Origin: Medicago truncatula
Lineage: Eukaryota; Streptophyta; Magnoliopsida; Fabales; Fabaceae
DNA length: 64,000 nucleotides
Reading direction: 5' to 3'
NCBI RefSeq assembly: GCF_003473485.1
Contig: NC_053044.1
Location: 57,824,091 to 57,888,090, forward strand
The notes below the pieces were generated by a model, which was given only the letters and a program-made list of their open reading frames with translations, was not told the DNA's origin and made no database searches. Of the stretch, positions 1 to 11,408 are shown one piece after another. Position numbers and translations under genes: made by a program. How positions within the stretch are numbered: position 1 is the first letter of the stretch; every line of letters begins with the position of its first letter.

Positions 1-1212
1 ATACCTGTTTTAAAAAAGTAACAATTTTCTGTAAAATGATAAGAATATTGAGAATAGAAAAATGAAAATAATAAAATTGTATAATAATAAAATTTGAAAG
101 TTGCTTACCTTATGGAGCTTCTCGCTACTAGTGGTGAAGTTGAAGAAAGAAAAAAAAGTAGTTTTTTGAAGAGAAAAAAAAGTAGTTTGTTAAAAATGGT
201 ATAAAGGGGGAAAAAAAGAACTAATAAAAGGATAAAACTTAGGTAAAGTACCTTAGATACTATCCAAACAATTCTCCAATTAAATTGTGACAAGTGTATA
301 TTTAACTTAGATTCTTAACGGCGTGGTCACATATCTCCGTTAATATATGCAGAAGTCCACTATCCCAACCCTGTTACCAATCACCGGTCGGAAGACTCGC
401 CGGAAATAACAACAGTCAAACTAAGCACCCACTCACCTGCCCTTGCCGAATCACAAACAAGGTGTCGAAGGGAGGAAAAATAGGTGGTTTAGAGGTGAAT
501 AGTATTTTCACTACGGGGAAGAGAATGGTGAGCGGTGGGAGAGGGTGTTGGCATAACACCATCCTCTATACTATTTTTTATATGCAAGTTGAATTTCCAC
601 ACCCTTTCCAAATAAAAACTGAGAATTCCATGCTGTGAATTTTGATTATATGATGTTACAAGTTTCACCCCAAAGTTTCACCCTTTCCACACCCTTTCTA
701 AATTTACTTTCATGTTTCTCTTCCGCACCGTTCCATTCGACCTCCATTAGGGGCAGACATCATAAGGCATGGTGTGACACAATAATATATACCAAATAAT
801 TCGTTAATGTTTAACAAATCAAACAATGGCCCAACGGTAGATTGTCCTTTAACAATTGTCACGTCCATAGTTCAACTCCCACACTTACCTTGGCCATGCC
901 CCTGCTCCATGTGCGGCAACACCATCGACTTGCACACGGTTTTTGCTTTGATCCCAAACCGATTTCATTGTCTCCTGACTCCATTTTGGTTTCATGGGTT
1001 AGTATACTATAGTATCATAACACCTTTAAAATTGAAACCCACAATATTTTCTATTAAATTAATCATTTTTGCACTTTTTTTAATATTAAAAGGGACCTAC
1101 ACTTTTTTAGTATTAAAAAATTGAATGTAATGATATAAAATTATTGATAATTGATTAGTGGGTCTCATTTAAGAAATTTGCGTTAGATACTAGGTTGGAG
1201 AGATTGAGTGTT
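1..1212. other. AT-rich intergenic stretch, nothing recognised
   Basis: Short open frames here (for example 105-293 minus and 807-1124 plus) have no recognisable domain and no plausible splice context. A near-repeat of a phrase about fuller than 'cacaccctttc' occurs around 590-700, suggesting degenerate repeat DNA. I see no gene. Confidence 0.5.
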
Positions 1213-1364
1213 TTTTAGGTACAACAATAATCAAGCATCATCCCACTAAGTGGGGTCAGCTAGATGGATCAAATTGAAATTATGTCATAGTTTTCTATAA
1301 TAAACCATATTTGGATCCAACTCATTGACCTCTAAATCCTTTTTAATGGTCCCTCTTATACAAT
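1213..1364 (-). mobile_element. RTE-type LINE 3' end, copy 1
   Basis: About 150 bp nearly identical (one clear mismatch) to 3339-3483. Read on the minus strand it matches the end of the plant RTE-type LINE reading frame: aspartate-proline-asparagine then a 'LADPT'-like phrase and a trailing terminus. It starts at the shared phrase beginning TTAGGTACAACAATAATC and stops abruptly at the junction with the block at 1365-3332. Confidence 0.6.
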
Positions 1365-3332
1365 CATTCATTCATACCTAGTTGAGCATACACATCACAT
1401 GATAAACATCATATCCAATACAATCATTCATTCATACAACTTCACTTAGTCATATAAGAGTAATCACAACAATTCATAAGGTAATTGACTTGAAAGAACC
1501 ATTTCCGACAATACCGTATCAAGTGGCAAAAGGCCGACGTTGATAATTCTCACAACAAAGCAACATAAGGACTCACTAGACCCTTTCCACAAGGTTAATT
1601 CTTTCATAAAAACACCCATAGATGATTAGGATAAAGTCCCTATACTTAGAAATAAGTTTGGAAAGAATTGGATCAAAGAAAATTGCATTTTTAAGGTTTT
1701 TAGAAAGACAGCTTCGTGGCACGTTGGTTTCCCATCGTGACACGATTTTTCTAGGATCAGAAAGACTGAAATCCTTATCAAAATCGTGGCACGTTGGCCC
1801 CGAATCGTGGCACGATCATAGTTTGACAGACAACACCAGATTTTCAACCTTCACATTTTCGCGCATAAAAATCGAATTGTTAATCCGTTTTCGATGTCGT
1901 TTTCACCTACGTGTTCATGACACTTAGCCCTATCTGAATGTACAGAAAAATTCAAGTTTCAACAACCCTAAATTCATTTTCCAAAGCCTTACACAACACT
2001 CATTTTTTCCAAAACGGTTAACAATTGAATTTTCACCCGAAACCCTCGATTTCTCCCAAACGACTCGACTATCACAACTACAACATAAAAACAGAAATTC
2101 CATCAAGTTTAACTCATCGAACCACATAGACAACTCAGTCAACAACTTTGTATATCAAATTTCACTTTGGGTCCTTGACATGAACATCTAGCACAACTTG
2201 ACCAATACAAACAACCATTTCATAAAATGGATTACCCATGGTATCATTCAACAATAACGACATACCTAATTCAACAACATTTCATTTAGACATGAATTCA
2301 ACCATAATTCAACAACACAATATCACAATCGAACAATTTGAGCAAAACTCATAAGTAGCCATTTTCACCAAACCAACAACAACAACTTATTTCTCATAAC
2401 AAATCATGAATCATGCATACCCAAGCCATGAATAATCATCCACAACGTCACTTAGCAATAACAACATCAATTGATCATGAAACTTATCACAATTCATCAA
2501 CAACATAGCATAATTCACCAATTGAGCATATTTTCAACATATATCAATTTCTCATACTTTGAACATGTAATTCAACTAACCACAATTCAATTATCCATAA
2601 CTTCATACATCTAAACATGGCATCATAATTAGAGCACGAATTTCATCATTTATGAACAATTAATCAATTCACCCAATTAAGCACTTTTCATACAAATAAT
2701 TGAAAATTGAAATAAGTGATTATGATGAATTCTAACCCCCTTACCTTAGTTAGGTTAATCTCTCTAGCTTAGACTTCAATTTTGCGCCTAGCTCTTCTCC
2801 CAATCCTTGATTCTTTAAGTCCTCTTCTCTGTACCCTTTTCTCCTCTTGCTCCCACTTTCTCTCTCTATGCTCTCAAAAATATCTTATGAATAAAAGTGT
2901 GAGGAAATTTCTCATAAGTGTAGGTTTTTATACCAAGTCCCCTTAATGGGCCTAACCTTCAACTTAATGGACTTAACCCATTTCTATTCACATCTAAAAT
3001 GTTTCTACACTCTAATCGGTAATTCACTAATAACGGTCAAATAACGGTAAAATATCACTAACGGTCACTAAACGGTAAAATCTTAATTTTACTCTAGTAA
3101 TTTAGTAAACCAACTATTCTTACTAACCACTAAAAGTAATTCTCACCAAAACTTATAATTTTACTCGTTCTCACAAAATGATCAAAATACCCTTAAGTCC
3201 AAAATGACTAAAATACCCTTCTAACACGGAAACCCACAAAAATGCACCCAATGACGAATAATCACACACAAACACATAAAACACATAATAAAAGTAATTA
3301 AAATAAATCTAACGAAAAATCGGGTTGTTACA
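1365..3332 (-). mobile_element. LTR-like block, probable degraded LTR or solo LTR
   Basis: The right edge, read on the minus strand, begins TGTAACAACCCGATTTTT, a start common to plant Ty3/gypsy-type LTRs. About 390 bp further in on that strand is a TATA-like GGTATAAAAACC followed by a transcript-like leader, as expected for an LTR promoter. The left edge does not show the expected CA terminus and no 5-bp TSD was found, so boundaries and class are tentative. It contains a cluster of TCGTGnCACGA-like palindromes at 1716-1815 and is bracketed by the two copies of the RTE tail. Confidence 0.4.
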
Positions 3333-3335
3333 TTT

Positions 3336-3900
3336 ATTAGGTACAACAATAATCAAGCATCATCCCACTAAGTGGGGTCAGCTAGATGGATCAAATTGAA
3401 ATTATGTCATAGTTTTCTATAATAAACCATATTTGGATCCAACCCATTGACCTCTAAATCCTTTTTAATGGTCCCTCTTATAGCTTTCTTAGGTCTTCCT
3501 CTACCTCTTTTGACCTGAATCTCCTCCATCTGATCTACTCTAAATCCTACTTACAACGGCATCTGCAGGTCTTCTCCCTACATGTTCAAATCTTCTAAGT
3601 CTATTTTCTACAAACTTTTCTATTATAGATGATACCTCACTCTCTTCCTAATGGTGTCATTCATAATCCTATCCCGACTATTCTTACCGTCCAACAACAT
3701 CGCAGGTCTGACTGATGTTCGATAAAAAATTTCGATAAAATTTTCCTTCCAACTTAAGTGGTACTTTCTTATCACACAAAACACATGAGACTCTTTTTCA
3801 TTTCAACCGCCTAGCTTAAATACGATGATTTACATATGCTTCTATTTCTCCGTCATTTTTTACTATGGATCCAAGATATTTAAACCGTGTAACTTAGAAT
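3336..3900 (-). mobile_element. RTE-type LINE, C-terminal reverse transcriptase fragment
   Basis: On the minus strand the DNA encodes, across several frames, the signature end of plant RTE-type LINE polyproteins: a phrase like VENRLRRFEHVGRRPADAV, then DQMEEIQVKRGRGRPKKAI, then KDLEVNGLDPNMVYYRKL and a LADPT-like end. Internal stops and frame changes show it is dead. The same element family appears at the right edge of the window (63916-64000), where the phrase is FKWFEHVWRRPIDSIG. Confidence 0.7.
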
Positions 3901-4887
3901 ATTTAAACTGTGCTTATTAGGTACTACTATTAAAAAACTATAAATGAATAATATGTACACGTGTGACCCATTTAAATACTTAAAAATGAGTGTCTCCATT
4001 ATGAATGCTCTAATATTGGGACTGAGATTCCCTGTTGTAAAAAAGCACGATGTTTTACCGTAGTTTTGCATCTCAACCGTTAATTGTAGATCTTACAGTT
4101 TAAATTAACTCAGTTGTCAAATTATTTTAAACAATCTCGACCACACGATTTAGATCGAACAGTCCTAAACTGTTACGGCAGGAAATCCAGATCCTTGATA
4201 GTAGTGCATTCTTAAAAAGCACATTGTTGTAGTTGGGACATTTAGTTTTTCGAGATCCAGATCCTCTTTTCAAATTACTAGATGCATTTTTTTTCTTCTT
4301 AAACATACCACTTAATTAATACTACTAACCAGACTTAAAATATGAAAAATTAAATTTAATACACATATAAACAAATGACAATTTGGTAATATTAACACAC
4401 AAAACAGACACATCAACTACATTGATATTTTTTCTTAAGAAATGTGAAAAAAAACAAAGAGGCTTACATACCGGGATGGATAGAGTATTATATAGATATA
4501 AATCGATTTTTGAATTTGTTCTCTTTTTTTTTTCGTTAATTATTTTTGTTGCTGAAAAATAACAGATTGCATGAACAACTTATTTTTAATTAAGTTGTTC
4601 TTATGTAGTTCACAACCAAAACTAGGATTTATGTGTCTGCTCCGTTATTTGATCTGAGACTTATCATCTGTGTCTGGAACTATAATAAATCTAATTTAAA
4701 AGTGAGCTTCATCCATAACCAAATAAATAAGCATATGCACAAACAAGATGATTAAAAATGATTACTAAGTCTCTAAATCACACCAAAATAACATCTTTAT
4801 TACATTGTTTTGCATCTAGAACTATAATATTATAGTTGACATAGTTTTCCCACATGTATAATACATGAAAAAATAGGCCACAACTTG
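3901..4887. other. Intergenic, 3' flank of BURP gene
   Basis: AT-rich DNA without recognisable coding or repeat signal. The part nearest 4887 would hold the 3' UTR of the minus-strand BURP gene, but no polyadenylation site could be fixed with confidence. Confidence 0.4.
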
Positions 4888-5908
4888 TTATGGTGTTGCA
4901 GTCAAAGGCACCCAAACTAGATTATCAGGAGGGAAGAAATGACATACTGGAGAGTTTCCAGGTTTTACATTAAGCACACGAAAGGCGACATGATCGGCAT
5001 CCCATTTAGAAGTATCCATGTGACAAATTGCTGCAGCTTGAACAATTCCTCCATTTTCACCTTCTACTACAATTTCATACAAACTAGTATCACCCTTTTG
5101 GCTGTGACAATAGAAAACCGCAAAAGGGTAAGGCATAGGGTGACACCCTACTGCATTTGGAACTGAAATTTCATTCACTTTTGAAATTGTGTAGTTCTGT
5201 AAAGGGATAGAGGATTTTGTGACATGAGTTGTGGTCAAAACTTTGAATTTTGAGTTGGGTCCAAACATGTAATTTGCAAAGTCAAACAAAGACTCTAATG
5301 ATGTAGCACAGAATTTTGTCTCTCCTTCCATAGGTTCAAAATTGCACTGTTCAAGTGTGTATTTCATGGCTTTGGCTTGTGGAGAGTTTTTTGAGATGGA
5401 GAAGAAATCTAGAAGGAAAGGTAGTTTTTTTGGTGTGAAAGGAATTTTGTTAGCTTCTTCTTTTGGTAGGAATTTTGGAGCTGTTGATGAATCTTTCTTG
5501 GAAAAATAAATTGGCATTATTTTTCCAACTTTTAAATCCTTTGGAACGAAAAACACGTTCAATTCAGGGTCTATTTGATTGTGATGATCCTTTGAAATGA
5601 TCTCTTTGTGTTCATCTTTTTTATTCATTTCTACATGATCAGAGTTTTCAACTTCCATGATATTATTTACTAGACCCTCTGTTGTAAGCTGTTGCAAATC
5701 ATAGGCTACATCCTTAATTATAGTTATCTTTCTAGCACAACTCTCTTGAACAATCTGCAAAACAAAATCATAAAAGACAAAAATTAATCAAGCAGAAAAA
5801 TCTTGTACATAGTTTTTCTCTTATAAATAAAAAAGTATATGAAAATCTTACCAAAAAGACTAGTAGGGTATATAGGATGAAGCTCCAAGAAGAGATTAAA
5901 AGTCTCAT
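4888..5908 (-). CDS. Secreted BURP-domain protein (BNM2-like), two exons
   Basis: Predicted exons on the minus strand: 5908-5852 (57 nt) and 5754-4888, with a 97-bp GT-AG intron; 307 residues. Exon 1 encodes MRLLISSWSFILYTLLVFL, a hydrophobic signal peptide, and the splice is in phase 0. A short variable segment (about residues 20-85) precedes the BURP domain (about 86-302). The domain keeps FFVPKDLKVGK, KFCATSLESL and the family cysteine-histidine signature CH-X10-CH-X26-CH-X25-CH exactly. No long repeat region separates signal peptide and domain, which fits the BNM2-like group rather than RD22 or PG1-beta types. BURP proteins act in the apoplast or secretory pathway; the exact role here cannot be read from sequence. 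The start was chosen because the longer exon-2 frame lacks an ATG and a signal peptide. A paralog lies at 27074-28016. Intact, high confidence in family. Confidence 0.92.
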
Positions 5909-6880
5909 TTCTCTGTTTCTTTTGAAACTTAGCAACTTATTTTTGTGTTTTGTTTGTAGGTTCCGCCAGGGGAAAAAGGAATATAAGGGTGGAGTGTGTA
6001 GGAAAACTAGACAGTTTATTAAATTTAGAATGGTATTAATTAATGTGAGAGTTGATTAATTGGATATGTAGGTCTATAGGGGGTTGTTATTCACATGGGA
6101 AACTTGGTCATTGACCTCATTATATTAGTAGTAGTGCAGTCAGATTTTAGATTGCTGTGTGGATTTTTAATATAAACATTAGTTGGTGGGGTGTGTTTAG
6201 TTTGAAAAAATATCTTGAAAGTTGATATTACTCCAGTTTCTTGTTTTTTAATCTAACATAAACAATTTTTGACAAATTGTAATACTATATCCAAAATGAA
6301 ATATAAACAAAAATAGTTGAAGTAGATGATGTATCTGGATTAAATTTTTAACCACATAAATTGATCGTTTAACTACCCCACTCATGTTTATATTTCCTTC
6401 TAAGGTAAGGGGAGTAAGTCTCTTGGAGATTTTTTTTTTTGACAAAGACCTTAAAAACATTGTTTAACAAGTCTAAGAAAAAACAGAAGACTCACATTTA
6501 AAACAGATAAAGACACGAAGATATATTAATATAAGAAGTAGCATCACTCGTAATAAATTTTGACTTATAATGAGTTAGGCTCGGTATAAATACTTAATAG
6601 AAAACAAGTTTCATAAGTAAGTAATTTGAAAAGAAAAAAAAAAGAGTTTTAAAAGATATGACATGTTCATGAGGAACTAGCTCAATATTTTTTGTCTTAT
6701 AATCTCAAATGAAAAGTTTTTTAATTCCGTAATAAATAATTTTCTCCGGTCTAAATTGTTTTTTAAAAGGCATGACATGTTCAAAGCATTTTCTACGGCT
6801 ACTCTCGCTTTATTATAAATATAATAATATATTTAAAAATGTTATCACTATTTTCTTTGGTCAAAAGCATATATACAAGG
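5909..6880. other. 5' flank of BURP gene
   Basis: Upstream DNA of the minus-strand BURP gene. No convincing TATA box or conserved element could be fixed; the second BURP gene shows no obviously shared upstream motif. The rest is AT-rich and unrecognised. Confidence 0.35.
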
Positions 6881-6884
6881 CAAA

Positions 6885-7292
6885 TTCTATGGTACATCCA
6901 TTATATTTGAGTGTACCTGTACACCCACTCTTTAAATTCATAGTTAAATGAGTTGTTTTTTGAAGAAAAATATTTTTTTTTTTATCATTTATAATTATAA
7001 TAACTAAATCTTATTCATCAAAAGGGTCAACAGAATAATTTTTTATTTTTTTTTAAATATTTATCACTCATAACTGAGAACGTTCATTATTTTTTACGAT
7101 AATATGTAAAAAAATTTACTATGATTCTTATAAATAATTAAATGATGTTTTTTTCTGAAATGTTCTATAAAATATAAATATTGACAAATAGCTATTTACT
7201 ACATAAAAAATTATCGTTCATTTATAAAATTAAGAAACAGGAGTATCGGTACACCTCATTTTATGAGTGTACAGTAGAAGTTCCTTATATAC
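6885..7292. repeat. Degenerate foldback (MITE-like) element
   Basis: Diverged inverted arms at about 6890-6935 and 7245-7290, both built around phrases such as 'tgagtgtac' and 'gtgtaccg'. A further related phrase (ATACATGTACACCCCCATAT region) lies at 7565-7610, suggesting a second broken copy. No TSD was found. Confidence 0.35.
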
Positions 7293-7299
7293 ACCCACC

Positions 7300-9327
7300 C
7301 ACGATATGCATGTAAAAAATTCAAAGGAAAAAAAAAAAAAAAAAACGCATATTTCAGCCTCCTCGGTCATTTGGTTAAACTTAATTGCATCCCTTGATGA
7401 AATAAATATAGTTATATAATTATAGTTAAATATTTTTTGTAATCTGATTTTTTTTTTTGACGGAAAAAAAACGTACATTAACAATTATCAAGATTAAAAG
7501 TATACGAAAACCTTACATTAATGATATGTACATTACAACGTCAATATTTTAATATTGAGTGGCGATACATGTACACCCCCATATGGCAATACACCTCTTA
7601 CACCCACACAAAATTCTGAGATGCAAATTGTTTTATTTACACGTTTCTCCAAATATTGTCAATTGCATTTTAAGAGGTAGTGACAAGAGTTTGTTTTGCA
7701 AGATTCGATGATCGATTTCATTAGTTGTCATTTTTGGTTTTTAATGATCATATTACAACTGTTTTACATAGAATTTGAACTTTATCCTTTAAGTAATAAA
7801 ATCAGACTCTAAAATGACACCCTCTAAAATTTTAATGTAATTTGTCCGATGACAAAACTCACATACTATAAATACGAGATATTATATATTATAGATCCGA
7901 CGTTGTCCTCTAACATATCAAATGTTTCCTAAACCTTTTATGATATGAGTTGAACTAAAAGACCAACTAATCTAATCTTTTTCTTGAAAAAAAATAAAAA
8001 AACTCATCTAATCTTTATTTAATTAGTAGAACAAAAGATTAGAATCAAATCATCTTTAAAATAGTAGAAAGTCGCTATAGTAAAGTTTAGACCATATAAC
8101 AGTAGTGGAATTGGATACCAGTTTGTTGATTTGTATGTATATATCATATCTCCCACGACGTGAGTTCTCTAGTTCTTATCATGTTTACCCTTAATTAGAA
8201 TCAATGTGTTACATTTGACTATTTGTGAGCCTCACCTCATAAATAATAATCATATCATGTGAAAGTGGAAAACCGATAACGTTGAATGTGGAGCAGCTGT
8301 CACGTACCAAACAGTCCACTCAAAACTTTCCATCTTTGACAACCCACTAATTCCGGCTGTGCTTGAAAGCTGTTCAAAACCAATTAAAGTGGTTCACCCA
8401 TTTTATGATCCTCATGTGTTGGTCAAGTCAGCCAAGTATATCAAGTAAAAGACCTATAAATACGCGTGTGAAGAAGCATACTCCATTGCTTTGAAAGTTG
8501 AAACCTTTTATCAAAGCATTTTTAACTTTAAAGGGAATATCTAATTTCATCAAGCCCGGCTTAGGCCGGGCCTCCAAATACTACAGGCCTCAAATAAAAA
8601 ACAGCAGTGCTATTCACCACGAAGCAACAGAACACGAAAACCACGATATGCACTTAAGGTAGTTATCTCAAACATTATTTTAATATAAAAATTAAAAAAA
8701 AAAAGAAAAGAAGCTTTTTGGTTGAAAACACGCCATCATAGTGTAATTCGTATTTCCCGTGAATTCACCTTCGCATGATATGACATTTCCCAACAAAAAA
8801 TTAAGTCTAATACCCACCTCCCACTTAAATAAAAAAATATGTGTTATATCCTTTTCTTTTTTCGGTACACGTTTGAGTTTTTTCTAGGCTCTAGTTCTCC
8901 TTTTTGTACATAAATCTGATGTTATCAAACCACCCCTAATTTGTATAATCACTTAATCAGTCAATTTGAAAAGTTATTTCATTAAAAGAATTGCAACAAT
9001 CATTTTTTTCTTCGCATAAACCATTCGTTTTACCCTTTTCCACAACAAACGAGTGACAAATCCAAACGGATACCGTTAGATAAATTTCACCTTTTTCACT
9101 TAATTTTTTTTTAATTCCTTTCATGTTTAGAAGTTCTTCTGATTATTTTTCAATGAAGTTTAACTGCACAAAAAAATTATGTTTTATTTTACTAGAAACA
9201 TATTTTAAAAAGAGAGCTGAACCTCCTATTTTACAGGGACGACCCTGAATTTCATTCTTCAAAAAATTTTCATATAAATTAGTTTGTGAACTAATTTATC
9301 TCCAATATGAATACATCATAGTCTACT
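7300..9327. other. Intergenic stretch with an orphan promoter-like segment
   Basis: Mostly AT-rich, no gene. At 8290-8520 the sequence is less AT-rich and looks like a plant promoter, with CTATAAATACGCG at 8453-8465, but no open reading frame follows; instead a small palindrome CCCGGCTTAGGCCGGG occurs near 8554-8569. See findings. Confidence 0.4.
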
Positions 9328-9336
9328 TTATTTTAT

Positions 9337-10199
9337 GAGCAATGCTAAGGACAAACTCTCTGTCACACTCTTTTTAACACACTCTCACTCATTGGTCCAT
9401 GTCATCTATTTTTTGCTACCCTTAACTTGTTTACCGGTTGTGCATGTTCCTTGCAGTTTTTTTATATTTATTTTTACTTTAATGTTTTGAATCATCATCG
9501 TCCCCTTGATTGCACAATCTTTCGACTGTCCTTTTCCTTGGTCCTTCGTTCTAAAGAGCTCCTGCACTGCAAACTCCATTCAATCATGGTTACCCAAAAA
9601 TAATTTGAAATCAAAAAATGTTTGGTGGTGGTAAATAATTGATAACGGATTCATTTTTCCCCACAAGCTAGTGTTCTAACAACCATTGTTTTTCCTGGGT
9701 GAATGTCAATGGGTAAAAAATAGAATACTGTCTGTCAGATTGATAAAAAGGGCAATTCCATCTAAACTTTGAATTAACTAGGTGCTGGGTGTGAACTGTA
9801 AATTCATATCTTCAAAAACAAACAGATCCACTCCATGGAAGAAGAATTGCCATTCAAAAAAAAAAAAAAACCATTGAAGAAGAATTTTTTAACAATTGTG
9901 TTTTCTGTTTCATCTCTTTCATAAACAGATCCAAGAAGTTTTTTGAAGGTTTTGTGTTGTTCAGGTAGTAAGAATTGAAGGGAGAGAGAGAGAGATGGGA
10001 ACCCGAATTGAAGGGAGAGAGAGAGAGATGGGAACCCTATTGGGCTTTTGGAGATCGTGCGTAGTTATGCTTTTGTCAAACAGACACAAACAGGCAGAAC
10101 CAGTAACAGGTAAATCATTTTAAAATATTAGTGACGTGGACCAATGAGTGAAAGTGTGTCAAAAAGAGTGTGACAGAGAGTTTGTCCATAGCATTGCTC
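9337..10199. mobile_element. Mutator-type non-autonomous element, 9-bp TSD
   Basis: Terminal inverted repeats of about 70 bp begin GAGCAATGCTA and contain 'acaaactctctgtcacactc'. The element is flanked by a perfect 9-bp duplication TTATTTTAT (9328-9336 and 10200-10208), the length expected for Mutator-like transposition. The interior has no transposase; it carries a tandem duplication of a roughly 33-bp unit with a GA run (9982-10042). Confidence 0.85.
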
Positions 10200-10559
10200 T
10201 TATTTTATTTTTGTTAAATCGATCTACTAGAAAATTATGAAGAGCAAATCCAGTCTTTACTTTTACTAACATTATCATCTCATAAATAATATTTTATGAT
10301 TTTCTATTTTTGCATACCGAGCAATTTTGCCATTTTTTGGTTAAAAAAGTAATAATTTACTACTTTTCTGTCCAAGTTACAAAGTGTAGCTTGACCAAAA
10401 TTACAACAAATGTGATAATTGAGGTACCGAAAAGTTTTATTTTAAGATGGAAAAACTATTTTTTATGAGTGTGATAAAGTAGAGGATTAAAAGTGCAACT
10501 AAACTTAAAATAAATATAACATTCAAACTTATAGAAATATAAATTCTATACCTTGAAAA

Positions 10560-10989
10560 TAGGGCTGGCAATGAACCGAACCAACTCGAAAATAGTTCGA
10601 TACTCGATTCGATAATTGGTTCATTGGACTTGGTTCATTGGACTTGGTTCATGAACTAAATGAGTCGAACTTGAGTTAAAAATTAAGCTCGTTAAATAAA
10701 TGAGTTGAACTTGAACTTAGTACGGTTCGACTCGTTTGGTTCATGAACCAGCTCGACATATATACATACACAATTTTTTATATAATATAGGATTTCTTAC
10801 AAACTTCTTCTAATAATTATGCACTTTTTTCATATAAAATATCACTAATTGATAATTTAATAAAAATCAACGATAATTATAATACTATAAAGAGGAAAAA
10901 AAGTTAATGCTTTTACAAGGCTTTAAAATAAAGTTGTGCATAAAAATTGTCTCACATCGGGGAGTTTTGCAAAAGATTAGAGAGGAGGA

Positions 10990-11046
<57 letters not shown>

Positions 11047-11400
11047 AGCAGTGCATTACAAATACAACATATAAAACCAATACAAGTAGTATATATAAAG
11101 TGTTGCTACCTTTCTAAAGGTTTTGCATTATATTTTTTGTTCCTTTAAAGGTTTTGTATTTTTAGGTCTAAAGACATGTATTTTTGACAAAAAAATCTTT
11201 TTTCCGAAAAAAGGTTTTAAAATATGCAATTTGAGCAAATGAGGTGAACCTAACGAGTCGAACCGAGTTGTTCGTGAATTTTAAACGAGCCGAACTCGAG
11301 CTAAAAAAAAGGTTCGTTTTGAACTCGAGCCGAACCAATTCTTATCGAGTCGAGTCGAGCTCAGACATATTCGACTTGACTCGACTCATTTCCAGCCCTA
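10560..11400. mobile_element. hAT-type non-autonomous element, 8-bp TSD
   Basis: Ends begin TAGGGCTGGCAATGA on the left and the inverse complement TAGGGCTGGAAATGA on the right, a typical plant hAT terminus. Flanks are CTTGAAAA (10552-10559) and CTTAAAAA (11401-11408), an 8-bp duplication with one change. The subterminal regions are rich in 'gaaccgaac/ctcgag'-like motifs in inverted orientation. A (TA)n tract at 10991-11044 lies inside. Confidence 0.85.
10991..11044. repeat. (TA)n microsatellite
   Basis: Uninterrupted TA dinucleotides over about 54 bp inside the hAT-type element. Confidence 0.95.
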
Positions 11401-11408
11401 CTTAAAAA

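Noticed and set aside
807..1124. 105-residue plus-strand frame
   Set aside because: No domain; composition like the surrounding intergenic DNA; no splice or promoter context.
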